Positions 57,983 through 64,000 of a stretch of 64,000 nt of DNA are shown in pieces; the stretch's first letter is position 1; every line of letters starts with the position of its first letter. The position numbers were made by a program, and so were the translations under genes. The notes beneath the pieces were generated by a model. That model searched no databases and was not told the origin of the DNA. It saw nothing but the letters and a program-made list of their open reading frames with translations. Source of the DNA: Neobacillus drentensis (lineage in GTDB: Bacteria > Bacillota > Bacilli > Bacillales > Cytobacillaceae); the NCBI RefSeq assembly GCF_021560175.1, contig NZ_CP091110.1:6059001-6123000 (forward strand), in the 5' to 3' direction.

Positions 57983-58014
57983 AAAGGTATCGGATTCTTT
58001 TCCGATACCTTTTT
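57983..58014. terminator. terminator after the radical SAM gene
   Basis: AAAGGTATCGGA-TTCTTT-TCCGATACCTTTTTT, a 12-bp stem with T-tract; symmetric enough to serve the converging liv operon too. Confidence 0.92.
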
Positions 58015-58049
58015 TAAGAGATAAGAAACTATAAAATTACTTTGAAAAT

Positions 58050-58117
58050 TGTCCAGCTCCAGCGCCTAGGGGCTCGGGGTCATAAGCCCCTGTTCAAGGC
58101 GCTTCCGCTTTTCTATT
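58050..58117. repeat. GC-rich hairpin repeat, short form
   Basis: GTCCAGCTCCAGCGCCTAG then GGGCTCGGGGTCATAAGCCCC and AGGCGCTTCCGCTTTTCTA. The central part of the full copy is missing, leaving nested arms AGCGCCT/AGGCGCT and GGGGCT/AGCCCC. It touches the livF stop codon. Confidence 0.8.
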
Positions 58118-58823
58118 AGTGCCCGCCCAGGTAGGCTGCTCTGATTTGATCGCTTTGGCTGAGTTGTTCAGCTGTTCCGGAAGCGACTATTTTTCCTGTT
58201 TCAATAACATATGCACGATCGGCAATGGATAAAGCCATATTGGCATTTTGTTCAACCAGAAGGATCGTGGTTCCAGTTTGATTAATCTCTTCAATAATAC
58301 GGAAGATGGTTTTAACTAAAAGTGGCGCAAGACCCATTGAAGGCTCATCTAACAGCAATAGGCGCGGTCTAGCCATTAAGGCCCGGCCCATCGCAAGCAT
58401 TTGCTGCTCTCCTCCTGAAAGCGTACCGGATAGCTGTTTGCGGCGCTCTTCTAAGCGGGGGAATAACTGATAAATTTTATCAAAGTCTTCCTTGATTCCT
58501 TTTTTATCTTTTCGTAAATAAGCACCTAATTCTAGATTTTCCTCCACCGACATATTAGCAAAGACACGACGGCCTTCAGGAACATGTGAAATACCTCTCT
58601 TTACGATGGACTGGGCTACCTTACCAGCTACATGCTCATTTTCAAATACGATTTCCCCGCTTTTGGGTTTAAGTAAGCCGGAAATCGTTTTTAACAATGT
58701 ACTTTTTCCCGCACCATTGGCTCCGATTAAGGTCACGATTTCACCCTGATTAATCTCTAGGGAAACTCCCTTTAATGCATGTATATTGCCATAATAAACG
58801 TTCATATCATTAATTTTAAGCAT
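58116..58823 (-). CDS. livF: branched-chain amino acid ABC transporter ATP-binding protein LivF
   Basis: A 235-aa ABC ATPase, one of two in the HAAT-family transporter for Leu, Ile and Val. Walker A is GANGAGKSTLLK (residues 34-45), the signature is LSGGEQQMLAMGRALM, Walker B is LLLLDEPSMGLAP and the switch His is replaced by the typical LVEQNANMAL. The ATG overlaps the livG stop codon by 1 nt (TAATG). It is the last gene of livKHMGF. Confidence 0.95.
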   Translation of the reverse strand: MLKINDMNVYYGNIHALKGVSLEINQGEIVTLIGANGAGKSTLLKTISGLLKPKSGEIVFENEHVAGKVAQSIVKRGISHVPEGRRVFANMSVEENLELGAYLRKDKKGIKEDFDKIYQLFPRLEERRKQLSGTLSGGEQQMLAMGRALMARPRLLLLDEPSMGLAPLLVKTIFRIIEEINQTGTTILLVEQNANMALSIADRAYVIETGKIVASGTAEQLSQSDQIRAAYLGGH

Positions 58824-59602
58824 TACGAGACCTCCTCGCCAAGATACGCTTCGATGACTTTTGGATTATTTTTGATTTGCTCTGGTGTACCTTCGGCAAT
58901 TAATTGGCCATGATCTAGTACATAAATCCGCTCACATACGCCCATTACTAGAAGCATATCATGTTCAATTAATAGAATGGTAAGATCGAATTTTTCTCGA
59001 ATTAACGCGATTAAATTCATTAATTCTTCCGTTTCCTGTGGATTCATCCCTGCCGCTGGCTCATCGAGCAGCAATAGCTTGGGATTAGCCGCTAATGCCC
59101 GGGCAATTTCTAAGCGGCGCTGCTGACCGTACGGCAAATTTTTCGCTTGTTCATGCAGGACATTATCAAGCTTAAAGATTTTCAAAAACTCAATCGCTTT
59201 TTCCTCCATTTCCTTTTCACCCGCAAAGTGAGAGGGAAGACGGAAGATCGAGCTTAAAATTGTATGCTTCGCAAGCGCATGATAGGCTACCTTAACATTG
59301 TCAAGAACAGATAGCTCATTGAATAAACGGATATTCTGAAATGTCCTGCTAATTCCTTTTTTCGTTATTTTAAAAGGGGCTAACCCGTTAAGTTTATCTC
59401 CATCGAGTGAAATACTTCCTTCTGTTGGAACATAAACTCCCGTTAACAGGTTGAAAAAGGTCGTTTTACCGGCACCATTTGGACCGATTAAACCAACAAG
59501 TTCACCCTTCCTTAATTCCAAATTTACATCAGAAACAGCCTTTAAGCCGCCAAATCGGATACCGGCATTTTCTACCTTAAGCAACTGTGTTTTTGCTGTC
59601 AT
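58823..59602 (-). CDS. livG: branched-chain amino acid ABC transporter ATP-binding protein LivG
   Basis: The 259-aa partner ATPase. Walker A is GPNGAGKTTFFNLLTG, the signature region YGQQRRLEIARALAA, Walker B LLLLDEPAAGMNP and switch LLIEHDM. The LivG-type insertion (SRTFQNIRLFNELSVLDNV ... LPSHFAGEKEMEEKA) is present. The ATG at 59602 follows AAAGGAGG; the start overlaps the end of livM by 26 nt, so the genes are tightly coupled. Confidence 0.95.
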   Translation of the reverse strand: MTAKTQLLKVENAGIRFGGLKAVSDVNLELRKGELVGLIGPNGAGKTTFFNLLTGVYVPTEGSISLDGDKLNGLAPFKITKKGISRTFQNIRLFNELSVLDNVKVAYHALAKHTILSSIFRLPSHFAGEKEMEEKAIEFLKIFKLDNVLHEQAKNLPYGQQRRLEIARALAANPKLLLLDEPAAGMNPQETEELMNLIALIREKFDLTILLIEHDMLLVMGVCERIYVLDHGQLIAEGTPEQIKNNPKVIEAYLGEEVS

Positions 59603-60551
59603 GCTGTATTCCTCCTTTAGCCGATTTACCAACTTTAAAGAATGAGGTAATTTCTTTTGTTCCTAATAATCCTTGTGGACGATAAAGCATCATTACAATC
59701 AGTACTAAGCTATAGATTACCATCCGCAGCTCTGGATAGCTTTGCAGGTAGGTAGAAATAATTGTTAAAAGGATGGCTGCAATAACAGCACCTGACATAC
59801 TGCCTAAACCACCAAGAACCACATAAATTAAAATATCAAATGATTTCAAAAAGCCAAAGTTGGTTGGTTGAATAATATAAAAGTTATGAGCATATAATGC
59901 ACCGGCAATACCGGCAAAAAAAGCACCAAGCACAAAGGCAGCAACTTTATAATAAGTCGTGTTAATCCCCATTGCATCCGCGGCTATTTCGTTTTCCCGA
60001 ATGGAAATACAGGCTCTGCCATGGGTTGAGTTTGTGAAGTTCACAATGACGATAATGGTTAATAATACGCAGCCGATCAGCCAAGGCCATGTCGTTAAAT
60101 GAGAGACCGTCATACCGCTTGCTCCGCCAACATAATCAATATTTAAAAAGACAATTCTAACAATTTCTCCAAAACCAAGTGTCGCAATCGCAAGATAGTC
60201 TCCTCTAAGCCGTAACGTAGGGATTCCAATAATAAGACCCGCCACCGCTGCTGCTAATCCGCCCACTAGTAGACCTACTGGAAAAGGCAGGCTTAATTTC
60301 ATGGTCATAATCGCTGAGGCATAGGCACCAACTGCAAGGAACCCGGCATGTCCAATCGAAAACTGTCCGGTAATTCCGATAATTAAATGCAGGCTGACTG
60401 CAAGAATAATATTAATACCCATAAAGAACAAGGTATTTACATAGAATTGATTTACTGTTCCACCGGTAATTAAAAATTGCATAACGACTGCAAAAATAAC
60501 GGCTAAAACGATTGATGTCCAGAAAAACTTTGCTTGTTTTAAAATATTCAT
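59577..60551 (-). CDS. livM: branched-chain amino acid ABC transporter permease LivM
   Basis: A 324-aa integral membrane permease with about eight hydrophobic helices. LivM-family segments are LHLIIGITGQFSIGHAGFLAVGAY, RLRGDYLAIATLGFGEIVRI and the cytoplasmic EAA-like loop NSTHGRACISIRENEIAADAMGIN that contacts the ATPases. The C-terminus reads RPQGLLGTKEI. It forms the translocation pore with LivH. It lies 15 nt after livH. Confidence 0.94.
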   Translation of the reverse strand: MNILKQAKFFWTSIVLAVIFAVVMQFLITGGTVNQFYVNTLFFMGINIILAVSLHLIIGITGQFSIGHAGFLAVGAYASAIMTMKLSLPFPVGLLVGGLAAAVAGLIIGIPTLRLRGDYLAIATLGFGEIVRIVFLNIDYVGGASGMTVSHLTTWPWLIGCVLLTIIVIVNFTNSTHGRACISIRENEIAADAMGINTTYYKVAAFVLGAFFAGIAGALYAHNFYIIQPTNFGFLKSFDILIYVVLGGLGSMSGAVIAAILLTIISTYLQSYPELRMVIYSLVLIVMMLYRPQGLLGTKEITSFFKVGKSAKGGIQHDSKNTVA

Positions 60552-60566
60552 CGTAGAAGCCTCCCC

Positions 60567-61445
60567 CTAAACCTTTTCTCTGACATTTTTGCCAAATAGT
60601 CCTGCTGGACGGAAAATTAAAATTAAAATAAGAACAATAAATGCGACGCCATCACGCCATAAAGAGTATCCTGCCGCACTAACAAGTGCTTCAATCACAC
60701 CTAATAATAATCCGCCGGTCATCGCACCCGGAATAATTCCAATTCCACCTAAGACAGCAGCAACGAATGCTTTTAGACCAGGGATAATTCCCATTAACGG
60801 TTCAATCTTTGTATAATACATTCCGAAAATTACCCCAGCTGCCCCCGCTAAAGCAGAGCCAATTGCAAAGGTAGCAGAAATCGTGTTATTCACATTGATC
60901 CCCATTAATCTGGCAGCATCCATGTCATGTGAGACGGCACGCATTGCTTTTCCGATTTTTGTTTTATGGACAATAAATTGCAAAAGAATCATTAAGACAA
61001 TCGATGTTAACAAAATTAAGATAGACTGACCACTAATTTTTACACCTAAGATATCCATATCTTTTAAAGGTACTAAATTACTTGGGTATGCCTCAGGCTG
61101 TGCCCCGCGGACATATATCGTCCCATATTCAATAAACAATGATACCCCAATAGCTGTAATAAGGGCCGCAATTCTAGTAGCATTCCTTAACGGCTTATAG
61201 GCAATCCGCTCAATTAACACTCCAAAGATCGCACATACAACCATTGAAATAAGCAGGGATGGGAAAAACCCTAAATGAAGAATAGTAATTGAATAAAAAC
61301 CAATAAATGCACCTACCATGAAGACATCTCCATGGGCAAAATTAATTAATTTAACAATACCGTAGACCATTGTATATCCTAATGCAATTAATGCATAGAT
61401 ACTGCCTAAGGATATTCCATTCACGAGCTGCTGTATTAACTCCAT
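60567..61445 (-). CDS. livH: branched-chain amino acid ABC transporter permease LivH
   Basis: A 292-aa integral membrane permease with about eight helices. Typical LivH features are QLVNGISLGSIYALIALGYTM at the N-terminus, KLINFAHGDVFMVGAF, the coupling loop TKIGKAMRAVSHDMDAARLMGIN and the C-terminal RPAGLFGKNVREKV. It pairs with LivM. A 155-nt gap with a strong hairpin separates it from livK upstream. Confidence 0.94.
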   Translation of the reverse strand: MELIQQLVNGISLGSIYALIALGYTMVYGIVKLINFAHGDVFMVGAFIGFYSITILHLGFFPSLLISMVVCAIFGVLIERIAYKPLRNATRIAALITAIGVSLFIEYGTIYVRGAQPEAYPSNLVPLKDMDILGVKISGQSILILLTSIVLMILLQFIVHKTKIGKAMRAVSHDMDAARLMGINVNNTISATFAIGSALAGAAGVIFGMYYTKIEPLMGIIPGLKAFVAAVLGGIGIIPGAMTGGLLLGVIEALVSAAGYSLWRDGVAFIVLILILIFRPAGLFGKNVREKV

Positions 61446-61542
61446 ATGTTTACACTCCTTCTGATGAACTCCTACATTTCTTTTTCTAAATACTAGTTTT
61501 TAAGTTTAGCACGCTAGTTACCTTATTATTCTTTTGTAAACT

Positions 61543-61573
61543 GGAATAGGGAGACATCAGCTCTCCCTATTCC
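61543..61573 (-). other. hairpin between livK and livH
   Basis: Perfect 12-bp stem GGAATAGGGAGA / TCTCCCTATTCC with a 7-nt loop and no U-tract, after the livK stop. Such structures commonly protect the abundant binding-protein mRNA or reduce read-through to the permease genes (inference). Confidence 0.75.
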
Positions 61574-61600
61574 TTGGCAAACTATGAATTTGTCTAGTGT

Positions 61601-62773
61601 TTACGGGTTAACCTTTGTCTTATATTGTTGTTGGCCGTTTACGTATTCTAGAATAACTGCGGCTTTAATTGGATCATGATGGTTATCAAGCTTCACTTTT
61701 CCTGATACAAGCTGTAGACCATCTGTTTCTTCTAGTGCCTTCTGAATTTTCTTAGGATCACTGCTTCCTGCACGTTTAATGGCGTCTGCAAGGAAGTAGA
61801 CCGTATCATACCCTAGTGCTCCGAAAGCATCGGGGGATTTACCACCATATTTTGCTTTAAAAGCTGAAACAAACTCCTGAACCTTCTTGTCACTATCACC
61901 TGAAGAATAGTGGTTCGTAATATATGTGTTCTTAAGCGGATCGGCACCAGCAATATCCACTAGTTTAGGAGAATCCCAGCCGTCGCCGCCCATAAATGGA
62001 ACAGTAATACCAACCTCACGAGCTTGTTTTACAATCAAACCGACTTCTTCATAGAAACCAGGAAGGAAGACATAATCTGGTTTTGCGGCTTTGATTCGTG
62101 TTAGGGTGGCATGGAAATCCGTATCCTTTGCCACGTATGCTTCTTCAGCGACAATCTTTCCGCCATTAGCCTTAAAGGCCTTTTTAAAAGCAGCTGCAAG
62201 TCCTTTTGAGTAATCGCTTGAGCTGTCAATTAAAACAGCCGCATTTTTCACCTTTAAGTCATTGGTTGCAAAGTTTGCTGCCACTGTGCCCTGGAAGGGG
62301 TCAATGAAGCAGGTACGGAAGACAAAGTCATTTAATTTTCCATCTTTATAGGTAATGGTTGCGTTTGTGGCAGTTGGTGTAATTAATGGAATTTTATTAT
62401 CCTGGGCAATTTGTACTTGGGCTAGGGTGTTTGTACTAGTTGCTGCACCAATCATTGCTGCCACTTTATCTTGTGTAGCCAGTTTAAGGGCACCGCTTGT
62501 AGCTTCTGCTGCATCAGACTTATTATCGACCGTTACTAATTCAAGTTTTTTACCGTCAATACCTTTTTTGTTAATCTCCTCAATCGCTAATTCAATACCT
62601 TCCTTAGCAGATTGGCCATAGGAGGCTACTCCGCCTGAGAGTTCTAAGTTTGCGCCAATTTTGATGGTGCCGCCTTTTTCTCCATCACTACTCGCACTTG
62701 AATTACATCCTGCCATTACCCCTGCTGCCACCATAAAGGACATACATATTCCAGCTAATTTCCTCTTTCTCAT
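61601..62773 (-). CDS. livK: branched-chain amino acid substrate-binding lipoprotein LivK
   Basis: A 390-aa extracellular binding protein (type I periplasmic fold, Leu/Ile/Val family) held to the membrane by lipid. The signal peptide has a basic start (MRKRKLAG), a hydrophobic core and the lipobox VMAGC, so mature protein begins at Cys22. Family segments are IKIGANLELSGGVASYGQSAKEG, MIGAATSTNTLAQVQIAQDNKI and DFVFRTCFIDPFQGTVAANF. It is first in livKHMGF and would be the most strongly expressed. A CodY-like box overlaps the promoter region. Confidence 0.95.
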   Translation of the reverse strand: MRKRKLAGICMSFMVAAGVMAGCNSSASSDGEKGGTIKIGANLELSGGVASYGQSAKEGIELAIEEINKKGIDGKKLELVTVDNKSDAAEATSGALKLATQDKVAAMIGAATSTNTLAQVQIAQDNKIPLITPTATNATITYKDGKLNDFVFRTCFIDPFQGTVAANFATNDLKVKNAAVLIDSSSDYSKGLAAAFKKAFKANGGKIVAEEAYVAKDTDFHATLTRIKAAKPDYVFLPGFYEEVGLIVKQAREVGITVPFMGGDGWDSPKLVDIAGADPLKNTYITNHYSSGDSDKKVQEFVSAFKAKYGGKSPDAFGALGYDTVYFLADAIKRAGSSDPKKIQKALEETDGLQLVSGKVKLDNHHDPIKAAVILEYVNGQQQYKTKVNP

Positions 62774-63091
62774 CCAACTACCCCCTATTTTTTAAAAAAA
62801 TGCCCAAGACCTTTGTCCTACTGTTTCAAAAAATCTATAATATTCTGAAAACATTGTACATTACTATTTGGGGGTTCGTCTAGTCCTATTATACAGTTAT
62901 TTTAAAATAATTAAAAGAATAAGAAAATTAAAACGTTTTATTAGTGAAAAACGCTTTATTACAATAAAGTAATGATGAATAACTTTTTTAACGCAAAAAC
63001 AATCTATTTTTAATATTTTGGTTAAATATAATCAGTTGTTCGTTCCAAAGAAAAAGGGATTCCTTTTTTTAGAACCCCTTTTCCATAAATA
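62774..63091. other. region between livK and the niaP-like gene
   Basis: A 318-nt AT-rich gap between two genes on the same strand. It holds a CodY-like box with a TATTAT -10 candidate next to it, and at about 63049-63085 a hairpin AAAGGGGTTC/GGAATCCCTTT followed by TTTTC on the minus strand that probably ends the upstream transporter gene. Nothing else is supported. Confidence 0.5.
62839..62853. promoter_or_regulatory. CodY-like box upstream of livK
   Basis: AATATTCTGAAAACA matches 12 of 15 positions of the CodY consensus AATTTTCWGAAAATT and overlaps the likely -10 (TATTAT on the minus strand). CodY represses branched-chain amino acid uptake genes in Bacilli when Ile, Leu and Val are plentiful. 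Confidence 0.55.
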
Positions 63092-64000
63092 TTATACTAA
63101 TTCTTTATTTTTCGTTTCTTTTCCTAAAATAAAGACTGCTAATGCACCAATTAGGATTGAAAAACAGAAGATCATAAAGATGGTTGAGATCGCAACATGC
63201 TGAGCAACCAGATTTCCTACTAATAACGGACCCAATACACCGCCAATCCGCCCTACTGCGGCCGCAAAGCCTGTCCCTGTTCCGCGAATAATTGTCGGAT
63301 ACTGCTCCGGTGAGTAAGCATATAAACCGCCCCATGCCCCAAGGTTAAAGAATGATAACAGAATCCCAGACGTCATTAACGTGGCCGTAGTGTCTGCGTT
63401 GCCAAAGAAATAGGCGCTGATCGCAGTCCCAATTAAGTAAACTACTAAAACAAATTTTCTGCCAATTTTTTCAATAAACCAGGCTGCTGTAAAATAACCC
63501 GGCAGCTGAGCTATGGTCATGATCAGTACATATTGAAAGCTCTTAATGAGACTGAATCCTTTCATGACCATGACACTAGGCAGCCATAAAAACATCCCGT
63601 AGTAGGAAAAAACGACACAAAACCAAACAATCCAAAGCATTGCCGTCTGCCGTCCGTAATCCTTTGAAAATAATTTCTGCAAACTTTGACCCAATGTGGT
63701 CTTCTGCTTATCTTTTACTGCCGTAAACCGTGGTGAATCGGGAAGGCCCATTCGCAGATATAGGGCATATAGGGCTGGAATCGCACTAATGACCAAGGCA
63801 ACCTGCCAGCCAAACTTCGGAATAATAAAATACGAAATGACCGCAGCCACTAACCAGCCGCCTGCCCAAAAACTTTCGAGTAAGACCACTATCCTGCCGC
63901 GCTTCTCAGCAGAGACGCTTTCTGAGACTAAAGTAGAGGCAACTGGAAGCTCGCCGCCCAAGCCTGCTCCAATAAAGAATCTTAAGACAAGGAAGGCTGC
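63092..64000 (-). CDS. niaP: NiaP-like MFS transporter (5' end outside the window)
   Basis: The C-terminal 302 residues of a major facilitator superfamily transporter; the start lies beyond the right edge. About eight transmembrane segments are visible. The inter-helix motif SVSAEKRGRIVVLLESFWAG and the stretch ALYALYLRMGLPDSPRF resemble the niacin permease NiaP (B. subtilis YceI) within the sugar-transporter-like branch. The specificity is inferred from resemblance only; other metabolite:H+ symporters are possible. No regulatory region is in the window. Confidence 0.7.
   Translation of the reverse strand, partial: AAFLVLRFFIGAGLGGELPVASTLVSESVSAEKRGRIVVLLESFWAGGWLVAAVISYFIIPKFGWQVALVISAIPALYALYLRMGLPDSPRFTAVKDKQKTTLGQSLQKLFSKDYGRQTAMLWIVWFCVVFSYYGMFLWLPSVMVMKGFSLIKSFQYVLIMTIAQLPGYFTAAWFIEKIGRKFVLVVYLIGTAISAYFFGNADTTATLMTSGILLSFFNLGAWGGLYAYSPEQYPTIIRGTGTGFAAAVGRIGGVLGPLLVGNLVAQHVAISTIFMIFCFSILIGALAVFILGKETKNKELV

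Overview
The window comes from the chromosome of an endospore-forming Bacillus-type Firmicute. Evidence is spo0F, rsfA, gerQ, two small acid-soluble spore protein genes, bacillithiol genes (yojF-bshB2), lipL and hemQ, plus a gene order that follows the B. subtilis ywj-ywi-ywh-ywg-ywf-ywd interval almost gene by gene. Dispersed intergenic repeats and a fused isobutyryl-CoA mutase point to a Neobacillus-like genus rather than B. subtilis itself (inference). No rRNA, tRNA, CRISPR array, prophage or intact insertion sequence was seen.

Layout. 0-6 kb: start of murA, fbaA, spo0F, ywjG, pyrG with its attenuator, rpoE. 6-17.5 kb: a minus-strand acyl-CoA degradation block (icmF, a TetR regulator, two acyl-CoA dehydrogenases, 3-hydroxyacyl-CoA dehydrogenase, thiolase, fadF). 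Its fadF promoter carries a FadR-type operator, and a cre-like site lies before the thiolase. 17.6-30.5 kb: clsB, uvsE, sspH, argS-ywiB, speB, speE, pbpG, ywhD-ywhC, ywhB, ywgA, ywfO. 30.8-37 kb: a DUF1450 protein, rsfA, lipL, pta, hemQ, gerQ, ywdK, ywdI and a chromosomal parS site.

37-49 kb: a twelve-gene minus-strand island for a membrane-bound, Tat-exported molybdenum formate dehydrogenase. In transcription order: fdhD, fdhA, fdhB, a cytochrome b subunit, fdhE, mobA, moeA, a moeA fused to a substrate-binding-like domain, moaE, moaD, moeB. Its fdhA has an in-frame TGA at the selenocysteine position, followed at exactly 11 nt by a hairpin with the bulged U and GGTCT loop of the E. coli fdhF SECIS. 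The two reading frames seen there are therefore one selenoprotein gene, which implies Sec insertion machinery elsewhere in the genome. This is the most notable signal.

49.5-64 kb: pdxK, yojF-bshB2, a HAD phosphatase, an AlkD-like protein, a gamma-type spore protein, an unusual tandem P-loop ATPase, a YbaK-type deacylase, an orphan B12-binding radical SAM protein, a complete branched-chain amino acid ABC transporter (livKHMGF) with a CodY-like box, and a truncated NiaP-like transporter.

Intergenic space is rich in repeats: (a) a palindromic TGGTGnCAGGCACCA family, (b) a GC-rich hairpin family with CCAGCTCCAGCGCCTAG and AGGCGCTTCCGCTTTT ends, (c) two copies of a 194-bp element, one inside 11-bp outer inverted repeats, and (d) four gap-specific arrays with a period of about 20-22 nt.
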